This document shows, piece after piece, positions 28,205 to 39,076 of a stretch of DNA of 64,000 nt. How positions within the stretch are numbered: position 1 is the first letter of the stretch; the number at the start of each line of letters is the position of its first letter. Origin of the DNA: Metopolophium dirhodum (Eukaryota > Arthropoda > Insecta > Hemiptera > Aphididae); contig NC_083560.1 of the NCBI RefSeq assembly GCF_019925205.1, positions 147,518,526 to 147,582,525 on the forward strand. The letters are read 5' to 3'. The notes under the pieces were generated by a model. It ran no database searches and was not told where the DNA came from. It saw only the letters and a list, made by a program, of their open reading frames with translations. Position numbers and translations under genes: made by a program.

Positions 28205-31046
28205 AGTAAGATTTAGCGAAGAAGAATTAGTTATAATTGCATTAATTCTTGACGAAAAAGAAGAAATAAATTCGAAAAAAAGAAAAAAAAACCGTACTTT
28301 ATGGGTACATGATTTATGGAAAAAAAGAGAACAAGAAGGTGAATTTTTGAATTTATATAATGGACTCGTGGATGATGAACAAAAATTTTATGAATATTTC
28401 CGAATGACTCAGTACTCATTTCATATTCTACTTGGAAAAATAGAAACCAACTTAAAAAAGCAGGAAACTCATTGGAGAAAACCCATTTCTCCTAGAGAAA
28501 GATTAGCTGTCTGCTTAAGGTAAGTGATTTACAAAATTATTTTACTTAATAAATTATTTATTGTTAGCTAAGTAAAGAAAACTAAAATATTATGTATGAT
28601 GTATCTATTGTGTTATAAATCAAAAATTGATCAGAGAAAAACAATTTTTTAACTTGAAAAAAAATTTATAAACTTAAAACTATAGGTATTACGTGAACAA
28701 ATTATTTACAAATTATTTTTTTAATGTGGAACCAATGCCTGAAAGAAATGAATCTACTGGATGAACAAGATTTTCTGTTTTAGTTTCCATTTCTTTTTTT
28801 CTAACAAGTATTTCATTATGGTTGATGAAGCTGTTTCTGTTTCACCATATTTTTCTTGGTGGTTCTTAATAGTTCTTTTAGGTCTTTTCCAAATCGGTTC
28901 ATGCTTTTCTTTATTCATTTGTATGTCTTCAATGTTCACTTGAGTATCTTGTATAGTTTCTTCGCCTTCAGAACTTGAACTAATATTACACGATACATTA
29001 GTCATAGTGTCTCTTTCTTGCAAAAACTCTTTCAAAAAATTTAATTGGTCTTCATATTTATATTTTTTAATAATTATTGTTGCTTGACCTGAAGTTGTTT
29101 TATTCCGTTTTAATGCTTTTCTATACATGTCTCTCAAATTATTCCAACGGTTTTTGCATGTTGCAACTAAAATTAAACATAATGAGAACATTTGTATTCG
29201 TGTTTAAAGAAGCAAGTGAAATACAATTTTTATTTAAACTTCAAATGTCTATAAAAAAAATTGTACTAATATATTTTTAAATCTTTTGAGTTCTGTAATA
29301 AATACTAATGAGAATTTTAAATTCTGAGCGGAGCGATGAATGTATTGATTTTACAATGGTCAAAATATACCAGCTATACCTAGTATAATATACCTATTAT
29401 ATAATAATAAGTTGTGTTTGAAAATGTCATGAAATTTAAAAAAATGAAATATTTCAGTATTTTAATAAATTTTGTTTTATTTTTAAATAAGTTTTATATT
29501 TACATATAATTGTCATAAATTACCTTCATAACTGTATGGTACCTGTATGTATACCTAACCTTTGGTATTATACATTTAAAATGGTAGGTACTCAACATTT
29601 TTAAATATTTTAATGTTTAAATGATACAAGTAGGTATTTAATATTATACATGTATATTGTATACCTAGTACCTACTGAATTCTGACATTAGAATTTAGAA
29701 CACTCAACATTGTGTTAAAAATATAAATAAATTGTGTTTTTATTTGTGTTAAAAAAAATTTCAATGTTTCACGTTTTTGTGAAATATTTCATACTTACAT
29801 CATACTAGGGCTGGCGGTATTTAAAATTCTGATACCGGTATCCTGTATTTGTTTACTACCGGTAATTATCGGTATACCGAAAATAACACCAGCCCTACTT
29901 CAAACACTAATAATAAGCAAAATATTAAGGTTTTTTAGCCAGTGATTGTTTATTTTTATCGACATAAGGTATAGACAGACAAGGATATGACAAATAAAAA
30001 ACTATATAGTAAAAAAAAAATTCGCTCCACTCAGAATCTAAAAAACTTTTAAAATGACATTAGTATAATATATTATTATACATACACATCTCTACTGTTT
30101 TTAATATTATATTATATATATTTATTATTTTTTTAATAATAGATACTTAGCAGTTAGCAACCGGAGATTCAATGAAAACTATTTCGTTCAGCTATCGTTT
30201 AGGTTTTTCTACCGTATACCAAATCATCATAGAAGTATTTTATGCAATTATTGAAATTGTAATGCCAGAAGTTATGCCTGTTCCCACTGAACAGAAGTGG
30301 AAAGAAATCGTATCAGAGTTTTGGACTTGCTGGAACTTCCCCAATTGTTTAGGTGCTATCGATGGCAAACATGTTACAATCCAAGCTCCTCCTAATAGTG
30401 GATCACAATATTTTTGTTATAAAAAAACATTTTCTATAGTTTTATTATCATTAGTTGATGCTCATTATAATTTTATAGCTGTAGATGAGAGAAGTTTTGG
30501 TACAAATAGTGCATCATGGCATCATGGATAATTCAAAATTAGGGAAAGCTCTTGATCAAAATAAACTGAATGTACCACCAAAAGAAGCGTTGCTAGGAAC
30601 TACAAATGATGTACCGTACGTTATTGTAGGCGATGAAGCCTTCTCATTAAAAACGTATTTACTGAGACCATATCCCGGAAAACAGCTAGATTGTAATGAA
30701 AAAAGAGTATCTATGCCGGGCAAGACGAGTTGTAGAAAATGCATTTGGTCTATTATCACAAAAGTTTAAAATATATAATAGACGAATGCAAGCTAAACCA
30801 GAAAATGCTGATGTAATTATATTAACAACATGTGTACTTCACAATTTTATAAAAAAATATGGCTAGAAGTTAACTTATGTACGTGACAATAAACAAACGA
30901 GTGAGGACCATTCAACTCCTATAAATTTGATGAACATTTCAGTACAAGGTGGAAATGCAACACGAGAAGCTTTTGGTATCAGAGAAACATACAAGCATTT
31001 TTTAAATTCCCCATGTGGTTCTATTCCATGGCAAAATAATGTTTAA
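28205..31046 (+). pseudogene. PIF/Harbinger transposase (HARBI1-like), two exons, decayed
   Basis: Exon 1 (to 28519) reads RFSEEELVIIALIL, LWVHDLWKKREQEGEF and FRMTQYSFHILLGKI, ending CLR at a GTAAGT donor. Exon 2 starts at 30143 after TAATAATAG and continues in phase with YLA. Catalytic residues are readable: LGAIDGKHV, VIVGDEAF and VVENAFGLLSQKF. Lesions include a 7-bp tandem duplication (TTAGCAG) at about 30147, shifts near 30490-30530 and 30690-30730, a stop after FIKKYG at about 30863, and no start codon in exon 1. The intron (1.6 kb) holds a gene on the other strand. This is the DDE transposase of a Harbinger element. Confidence 0.85.
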
Positions 31047-31524
31047 TACTTAACTTATAAAATACTTATAATATTTTATACATATTTCTTTACCTAATGT
31101 TTAATGTTTATATCAAAATTCTTTGTTATGTATACAAATTGGTACTTATATTATGTTAAAATAATTATTTACTAAAATAATTAAATTACTATTTAATTAT
31201 TCAATTACTAATTTAATTACTAAAATAATTACATTATAATATTATATACATTAATACATTATTACAATATTATAAATCTCAAAATAAAATAAAATGCTAA
31301 AAATAAAATGAAGTTATATTATATAAGTTAAACTGTATATATTATATATTATAATATATATAATATTACTTACACTCAAATATTATATTATCTTACCTGT
31401 TTAATTCATCTGCAATGTCTTTCCATACCTTTTCTGTCCATGTACTGTCACTATAATTTGGACTACTTAGGTCATATAACCCGACATGAAGTTTGACGAG
31501 CTCAATTAATTTTTCGCTGTCCAT
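28754..31524 (-). CDS. MADF-domain protein of the Harbinger element, two exons
   Basis: Exon 1 (31524-31397) starts MDSEKLIELVKLHVGLYDL, continues TWTEKVWKDIADELN and ends at a GTAAGA donor. Exon 2 (29166-28754, acceptor TTTAATTTTAG) carries the second half of the MADF domain (ATCKNRWNNLRDMYRKAL), KKYKYEDQLNFLKEFL, and an acidic-then-basic tail. MADF/Myb-like proteins are the second gene of PIF/Harbinger elements; they bind the ends and bring in the transposase. With these splice sites the total is one nucleotide out of phase, so either the copy is slightly decayed or a site is mis-set. The gene interlocks with the transposase. Confidence 0.65.
29806..29897. mobile_element. 92-bp hAT-like MITE
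   Basis: The ends TAGGGCTGG and CCAGCCCTA are perfectly inverted. The interior consists of TACCGGTA-type inverted phrases (GATACCGGTATCC, TTACTACCGGTAATT). CAGGGCTGGGCGGTATxxCGG-like ends are typical of hAT-derived MITEs. It lies in the Harbinger transposase intron. No clear 8-bp duplication. Confidence 0.6.
31047..31396. other. No gene seen
   Basis: Very AT-rich tail between the transposase stop and MADF exon 1, with repeated ATTACTAAAATAATTA and TATATTATATA phrases. Confidence 0.6.
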
Positions 31525-32131
31525 TATGACTCTGATGAGTGGAATGAAAATGATGAAAATATATCAGTTGAATATCGTAAACAGTGTTCAGTGTCCGCAC
31601 GCCGTTGCTCACGGCCGCCGATGCCGTCAGCGCCTCGGTCGTGCTCGGCATCATCATAACACCGGCAGAATAACCTGTCTCCAAAAATTTAATAATTTAA
31701 TCATTGTGAAACGCCGACACTGACCTGCCCCACTACAAATCAACAACAACGCCGGGCCATAGCCGATCTCCGTCACCACCAATTACCACCACCATACAAA
31801 TCATTTATACTTCTCTCAACGGCTCGACTGGTCAACGTTTTTTTTTCACGGCTCTTCGCTCGTCACTTGGACGTCTCCGCGAATAATTGTCACCAACCAC
31901 GTTTTCACCGTCGACAAGAAGTCAACCACCATACATTTTCGGTGTGTAGCCGTTTTTTGTTTTGTTTGACACCCACATCACGCAGTCATGATGGGCTAAG
32001 TACACTCACGAGGGCCCGGGCGACGGGCGAGGCTGCCCAACCAACTTCAGTCAACATCGGAACACCAGTACACCACACGTCGTAATATGTCTAATTTTTC
32101 CCCATGCCCCCCCCCTTTCATGCATGTAGGC
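31525..32131. other. No gene seen
   Basis: Sequence of mixed composition upstream of the MADF start. It includes a GC-rich patch (CACGGCCGCCGATGCCGTC) and a C-run at about 32100-32115. It may contain the Harbinger right end, which I could not locate. Confidence 0.4.
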
Positions 32132-32167
32132 CACAGATTATATAAAACTAACTTTATATAATCTGTG
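32132..32167. repeat. Perfect 15-bp hairpin
   Basis: CACAGATTATATAAA (32132-32146), loop ACTAAC, TTTATATAATCTGTG (32153-32167). The stem has no mismatch and no coding context; it may be a MITE remnant or transposon terminus. Confidence 0.8.
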
Positions 32168-32309
32168 TGTTATCCAGTGAGGCGTCACACAGTGGTTCAA
32201 AATTAAAAAAAAGGTGGCCAAAACTCCAAATTGTCAAACATTTTCCAAAACAATTTTTACTGTAAGTATATAAAAAAATACATTTTATTAATTGTCGTCG
32301 CTACTATCA

Positions 32310-32700
32310 CTATCTAAAATTATGAGTTCTTTTACATGAGGATGTAATTTTCGTTTTTTTTTTAACTTCTCTTAAATTACTTAAAAGAGGATCTGAAGAT
32401 AATAATAAACGATTAAAAATATCCGTGTTTATATCAATTTTTGGTGTTTTACGAGAATGATATTCACGGAAATTTTTTATGTCTTTATTTTTTGCCATTT
32501 GCACTTCTTCACTGAGTTGTCCTATTGGGATCATAAATGATTTTGCTATTGAGGACCCATGTCATAAAATTTTGTGAACGGAAGGTGGCATATAATACCA
32601 ATTATATAATCGTACATACATTTCTGCAGTTTCCCAACAATAATTTCCAAATTTGATAAAATTAATATTATAACCACCCCACCGTGCAAAAAACAATTAC
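32310..32700 (-). pseudogene. C-terminal fragment of a repetitive TE-type protein
   Basis: The downstream frame reads MIPIGQLSEEVQMAKNKDI followed by FREYHSRKTPKIDINTDIFN and LLLSSDPLLS. The sequence just upstream continues the family in a neighbouring frame, with a WYYMPPSVHKILWHG phrase. I recognise this as the end of a protein repeated many times in aphid and other invertebrate genomes, probably transposon-derived, but cannot name it. At least one frameshift and loss of the N-terminal part make it a relic. Confidence 0.55.
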
Positions 32701-33605
32701 CATTATATAAAAGGAATATTCCTACGGAACTTCCATTTAAGTTCCAAAAACATTCCAATAACGCAATATGCCGTGTTGTTTTTAACAATGAATAAACCAT
32801 CATAGAGCTATAAAATAGGTTATATTACTTGAATAGTTTTTCGGGACCAATACAGTAACGTTATTGTAAAACTATTCCTGGGATGTTTATTCGCAATTCA
32901 AATTAATAGTTTTAAATTTTATGTTCCAGTAATATTTATCTATAAGTTTTTAGGAACATTCAAATACCCACATAGCAAAATTATGTTTTCTAGATATTTT
33001 AAAAATATCTTTTGGAAAGTGATTGATATTTTACAAACATCGTTCAATCATCAACCAATATTTTCTATGTGTTTTAAAAACGTTTTTTGGCCGGAAAAAA
33101 TGTCATCGAAATATTTTACTTTGGTTTTCAAAATATTTTTTAAATTATATTTAAAATATTTCTAAGCGGATGTTTTCAAAATATATTTATAAGATATTTT
33201 TAAAGTGTAATACAATCATGTTGATAATATTTTTAATTTATTTTATAAATATTAGTCTTGGTTGTTATAAGGGGGCCCACATACTCAATTTTTCACACAT
33301 TTGGTTAGAATTCATACTATATACCCGCTATTTCCATCTGTCTTGAAAAGACATCTTGTTTAATTCATGTTTGAATAGATTCCTGTTTACGCAAGCCGTC
33401 GTTAAACTCGTACCGCTATCGGTGTTGGCGACTTTACCTGTTGACCGCCGACTAAGCTTGCGTATTCCCCTTCCCGTCCGACGTGTTATCTGACTGGCTA
33501 TTTTGCATGTTGTGCTGCCGCGCCGATATGTCTACTCCAGTTGCCCTGTCTCGTTCGACATCGGACGTCGCTGCTTTGACGTCCGTGGAGACCTTTTTGG
33601 GTATC
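32701..33605. other. No gene seen
   Basis: AT-rich host sequence. Around 32985-33180 there is a series of loosely repeated ATATTTTAAAAATATCTTT / TGTTTTAAAAACG phrases. No coding signal. Confidence 0.5.
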
Positions 33606-33647
33606 GTACGATATAGAAGTCGAAATGTTTCGACTTCTATATTGTAC
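33606..33647. repeat. 20-bp near-perfect hairpin
   Basis: GTACGATATAGAAGTCGAAA (33606-33625), a TG loop, then the reverse complement (33628-33647) with a single mismatch. A very tight loop on a long stem is uncommon; it could extrude as a cruciform or act as a small RNA precursor. Confidence 0.8.
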
Positions 33648-34095
33648 CGGTCGAGATCCGAGTTACGTGTCGTATACTCGTATGTTATATTATAATCGTC
33701 AATCGCCGTCATTAATAATTGCTGTGTCGCGCGCGTAGTACGTACGTAATATTACATTGTTGTAGCGTATCGCGTACATGTTACGTAAGTTCAACAGGCT
33801 AAGCCGCCGCCGATCTATTTGAGTGTCAGGTATAATAGTGCGTTGTACGGGAAGCCGCCGCCGTCCGTTCCACCGTCGACTGAAGGCCGTGGTCGCCGCC
33901 GCCGCCGAGCTATTTCCATATTAATTGAGTTATCATAATATCGGTCTGCGCCGCCGATCAGCTGATCGCCTATAATTGTCACGTCCAGCCACCTCCGACG
34001 ACCATCGCCGCCGTCCAACAATAACAACATCATCGCTGTCGCCGTTGCACTGAGATAAGGTCTCCCCGTATGTTGTATTATCATTTTATATTATT
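33648..34095. other. No gene seen
   Basis: Moderately GC-rich host sequence with GCCGCCG trinucleotide patches. ORFs on both strands are composition-driven. Confidence 0.45.
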
Positions 34096-34720
34096 ACTAG
34101 CTCTCCGAGCGTCGCTGGGGGAGACCCCCAGACCCCCCGTGGTTTGTGAGGAGTGTTGTCGATGTCGGATGCCGCAGTGGTCTTGTGGTCTGGTCGTCAA
34201 CCGATGTCGGTTATGAGTGTTATGATAAGAACGGTGGATATTGATAAGAAAAGTGGATAAGTGATAAGGATTTTGGATTGCTGATAAGGATGTTGGGTTA
34301 ATGAAAAGAATGGTGGATTTGTGAGAAGGATAGTGGATTAGTTAACCGGAGAGCTGTAAGTTTTTTACTGCCTTCAAAAACGCAAAATCAAGTAATAGAA
34401 TTCAAATATTTCGGATAATCATATAGCCACCTCGATTTATTTGGGGTCTAGCGGGTCAGTCACCTACCTCGACGTTGGACTTATATGTATCGGCAACAGG
34501 TATGCAACGTTCAAAACGTGAAACGTGAAACGTGAAAAAAATTGTAAGACATTTCGGGGGTCCATGAAAATCATATAGCCGCCGTCTTTTTATGGGTGTC
34601 TAGCAGGTCAGTCACCTCGAATGACGTTCACCGTAGTAATAAGGGTAGGCAATCCGACTGCGTTGAATCGCGGACAACGTTCATAACTGTCACCGAAAAC
34701 GGAAAATCTTATAGTATAAA
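34096..34720 (-). repeat. Inverted counterpart of 62010-62756
   Basis: The first about 105 bp (tip, including the CTGGGGGAGACCCCCAG hairpin) match the complement of 62652-62756 with one visible mismatch. Next come GATAAGGATNNTGGATT minisatellite repeats. Then (about 34430-34720) come one or two degenerate copies of the 227-bp satellite in reverse orientation, recognisable by GTCTAGCAGGTCAGTCACCT and GCGGACAACGTTCATAACTG. Confidence 0.85.
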
Positions 34721-36120
34721 ACGAAGACCCGTGTGGCGCGGCCTGTGGCGAATTTCCGAACTGACTTAGTGAATTTTGGTGGGAAAACGGGTTCCCGGCG
34801 TTATCACTCCTTCTTATCACTTTTCGCGATTTATTTCAAAATTTTTGCAGATTTTCGAGTTTTACCCCCCCGGGGGTCACCGGGCGGCCCCGTTCGGACC
34901 TTATTCGCGTTCCCCGCTAAATTTACATACCGCGCGCGGCCGCGATTTTTTCCCGGCGGGCCCGCCGCGGTGGCGATTACGTGCAAACCGTCCGCCGCCG
35001 TCGCGCTCGTTTTTTGCCTTTGTTTTCGAGAATTCGAGTTTTAGCCCTTTTCGAGGCGTCCGCCTTTCCCGTTTGCCCCTTATTCGCGTTCCCCGTTACG
35101 TTTATAGGTCGCGCGCGGCCGTACTCGAATATTTTCGAGCGCCGCGGCGTAGAGAACGATAGCGGAAAGCGCGGCGTCGTCGCCGTCTTACCGATTTTTC
35201 CGACTTTTTCGACTAAAGTCGCGTCTCACCGCTCTCTCGAAAGTCTCACCTCCCCGTCGACGCGATATTCGCGTTCCCCGCTAAATTTACAGGTTGCGCG
35301 CGGCCGTACTTCGTCCGGTACGATTCCCGGGGCCGCGGGACGGCGCCGAGAGTCGAGTGCCGATATCGCCGCCGTCGAGTAGGTATTACTATATACGGGC
35401 ATAAATACATGCGTCGGAGGGTTATATTTTTTTCGCGAATATCGCGTTTTCGACGTCCGAGGGTGGCGGAGCCGGTAGTCCGCTGCCCGAAGCCGTGGGA
35501 TCGCCGGCTCAAAAGCCCTCTGCGGACGCTGGGACCGCGTTCGTAATTCGCCGGGACGTTGAAACGGCTTAAGAGTCATAGATTCGACGCCAGTTATCAA
35601 CTCAGTAGGTAGTTAGGTAGGTAAGGCGTCGGTGCGGATGACACGGGGGTCGTGGTTTCGATGCCGGCCGCCGGGTTTGGAAATAATTTGCGGCGGCCGT
35701 GTTAATTAGGAATTTTTTTTTTCGGTATTTAACTTTCGCTATCGCTTCCGCCTTATCGTGATATTCGTATTTAACCAACATTTTACGTTTTTTTTTTTCA
35801 AAATTCGAGTTTTACGCCTATCGAAGACGTCGGACCTCCCCGTTGATGACTTATTCGCGTTCCCCGTCAGATTTTGAGTATTTTTTTGCTCTCCGCGGCC
35901 GAGACGACGAGCTTTACGTCCGCCGCCGTTGCGCGCGTTTTTTGCCTTTTTTTTTCAAATATTCGAATTTTAGCCCTTTTCGAGGGGTCTGCCCTCCCCG
36001 TTTGCCCCTTATTCGCCGCGTCCGCTTTATCATATTAAACGAAATTTTCAGAGTTTTACCGCCTTTTATAATTCTGATGATCTCCCCGTTTGACCGATTG
36101 ACGTCGCGGTGAGCGCATGA
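34721..36120. repeat. GC-rich repeat block 1
   Basis: CpG-rich sequence built from diverged sub-repeats of about 180 bp, each with TTATTCGCGTTCCCCG, TAAATTTAYAGG and the palindrome GCCGCGCGCGGC (for example at 34901, 35080 and 35264). The block is collinear with 52465-53400 plus 55200-55900, and with 62793-63750. It contains the TAGGTAGGTAGG microsatellite and the phrase GTCGTGGTTTCGATGCCGGC found at every unit end. ORFs here recur in all copies and both strands because of base composition and are not genes. Confidence 0.85.
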
Positions 36121-36599
36121 AAACAAATGAATTAGACTTGAATATATTTTTTTCACGCGATTTTTCAAATATATGTATATAGATATACATATTATCATAT
36201 ACATCATGCTTAATGTTTATGTAGGTCGTATAGGATCTTATTATCCTACACGTGTATCTGATAAAAGACACCAATATACTAAACACGTATATCGTATGGT
36301 AACTTAATAATATTATATCATGTACCTACATAATAAATATATAAACATAACGGTCACGATGTTTTCGTTGGGTCGGTACCGAATGTCTTGACACATAATA
36401 ATTATTATAATAACTATTACTTCAAGTGTAGGTATACCTATTTGCGTTCAATTGTACACTAATGACGTAGGTAAATATAAGTACGTTAGGTTAGGTGGTT
36501 GTTTTTTCTTATTATTATTGTGTGCGTACATACCCACAATACAATAATAGGTAAGTGTTTATGCATGCGTGAGAAATATTAAAAGTGGACCATCAATAT
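36121..36599. other. No gene seen
   Basis: AT-rich transition with TATATAGATATACATATTATC-like simple sequence and a GTTAGGTTAGGTGG motif at about 36484. No gene. Confidence 0.5.
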
Positions 36600-36864
36600 T
36601 ATACAGTGCACAATACTACGCGCGATCATACAGTACGACCGTTATTATACGCAACATTATACGCTTGCAGTGGGGTGGAGTGGAGCCGTGGGGGGACAAC
36701 TTTGGCGACGCGAAACGCGCCCGTGTCAACCTGCCTCATCTCGTGACCGGCGCTCTTGCAACGTACATCAAATCTCACCGAAAAGCCTAATACGTTGTAT
36801 TATTTAATATTCAGTGCTTTTCTTTGAGTTTTGTTGTTCTGCATTGGGCGCTTTTCACAAACCG
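36600..36864 (+). promoter_or_regulatory. Putative promoter and 5' non-coding exon of the Helitron gene
   Basis: A GC-rich island (36660-36770) followed by TTTGTTGTTCTGCATTGGGC and a good donor ACCG|GTGAGT at 36865. The next coding exon begins at 37403. This layout fits a first non-coding exon with its promoter; transcription start not determined. Confidence 0.35.
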
Positions 36865-37402
36865 GTGAGTAAACTTTTATATCTACTACTACTATATTAT
36901 ACTATTTTAGATAGATAAACTACAGGTGTATTCGTGGCGGCGCGTATCGCCAACGAACATATTTTCACCGCCTACAGACATCGTTCTCCGCTGCTCACGG
37001 CGCATTTCGAGTTTTTTTCGTACACTTTGAATACCTACAACGTTAATTAAACCGCATTCGTATTAGCTGAATACGTTTAGACGTGTAAGTCCGTTGGCCG
37101 TTTCGGCGCGTTGCCATTGCGGACACGTGTTTTACGGTTAATTCATAATATTGTGCTACTGCGAGCTGGGTATGTAATTTTTCGTATTTTTCTATTTTTT
37201 ATGTACATCATGTAAGCCGGTGTGTACCTATTAATTCTAAAAATAACACACGATACTCATACATCACCGCTGATAACAAACTGTATCAGTCGTTTTTTTT
37301 TTACCACGAGGTTTTCATAATATTCAGTATTTACTTTTCACTTATTATTATTCCTATTATTATAATATGTTCGTTCGTGATGATGTTTTTAGGCTATTCA
37401 AA

Positions 37403-39029
37403 ATGGTCAAACGCTGTGCTTTATGCGGAGTTGTGGACAACATCGATGACGTTTCCGTACACAGGTATTTCACACAACACGTTGATACATATCGATATAT
37501 ATATTATAATAAATAATAATGTGTCGCCTCTTAGATTTCCAACTGCCGTACATCGTCGTATTGAGTGGGTGGCATTTGTGGTGGACCATGGTTTTCCCGT
37601 GAACCAAACATCTCAGCTGTGTTCGAGGCATTTCGTCCCCGGTGTCGACTACGCTGTGGGAAACGCGCGGCGCCGCCGTCTGTGGCCCACGGCAGTGCCT
37701 TCTTTGGTGAGTGTGTTCAATAAATATCATTTCATTGCAGTACACCATGACTGTATGCCCGTCTGACTGGACTTCTAATACTGTTGTATACTCTCGTGAG
37801 TTTGATGTACCTACTGTGTATTTCAAACCTAACTTAATTTCATAACTTAACTCAATGGCATTCAAGCTTTTTGTTGTAACATAATACATATGACCTCACA
37901 AAAGTATACTTCTAGACCTTATAAATACGGTTTAATACACAATATCAAGTGAATGACATATTATAACAAAATTCATGATATTACACTCATTTGGATCACA
38001 TATCTTCATTATTTCAAGTTTGATAAATTTTCACAACATTTACAATTTCTGCAGTGCTAATTTCATTTCATTTGTTTACGTTTATTCCATAGTATGTAAT
38101 TTTTAAAGTTAAGCCAATGACAATGAGTAGTACCCAACCTGCGGTTAAAATTCCTTACATGCTTAATTATTCACTGTGCTCTTAGATGCATATCATTGTT
38201 TCTGTACTCTACTATACTACCATACTATACTGGCTCGGTACAACATTCTTGAAAACTAAATGTCTATTTTATCATAAAACTTTCATTCAACTTATTATAT
38301 TATGATTAAATTGTAGAATAACTTGAACGACATTCAATTGTGTTACTGCTGTTTCAGATTTCAAACACTTTGCTTATCAAACACTGGGTAAAGCTTATTT
38401 TACCTAGATTAACTCATAACTATACTAATATATCAACTTTTACTATAGAACACTTAAGGTTTTCTCACGTAAATTTACATTTTCTTAATGTTACTACTAC
38501 ACAAAGTAGGTATTACTAGAGACTCCTAACTAACCTCTCCTTTTTTTGTGAACCGTGTACTGGATAAAACACTTGTTTTATAATTTCACATATTGCCGTA
38601 CTGTTAGCAATGTTAAGATTATTTTAATACTTTCTTTCCTTTATTTATACAACTAACTTTGTTTGTACTACGGTGTAACATATTTACTACTGATGTGTGT
38701 TATATCAATACTTAGTGGTGATAAATATAGGTGTGCTTGATTTTATCACATTGAAGACTCTTTAAAAAATAACACCACATATATGATTTCATATTCAACC
38801 TTACATTCAACTTATCATATAATGATTTCATATAAATGCACTTATTGCATACGAGTACCTACACTTACTGTTATAGAGTGCAATACATTTTTTAAATGTA
38901 AGTCGTTATTGTTGTTGTCACAGTAATACCTAACCAACACAAGATTGAACACACAATCATTAAAATGTTTTCTTTTTATTGTTGTAAGTTAAAGTTCTGT
39001 ATTAAATAACACATTTTTTTTTCTACTAT

Positions 39030-39076
<47 letters not shown>

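Noticed and set aside
34733..36112. Many ORFs of 60-180 codons on both strands in the GC blocks
   Set aside because: They recur in every repeat copy, overlap on both strands, are rich in Arg/Pro/Ser from CpG composition and match no family.
36484..36497. Telomeric TTAGG repeat
   Set aside because: Only two partial units (GTTAGGTTAGGTGG); no array.
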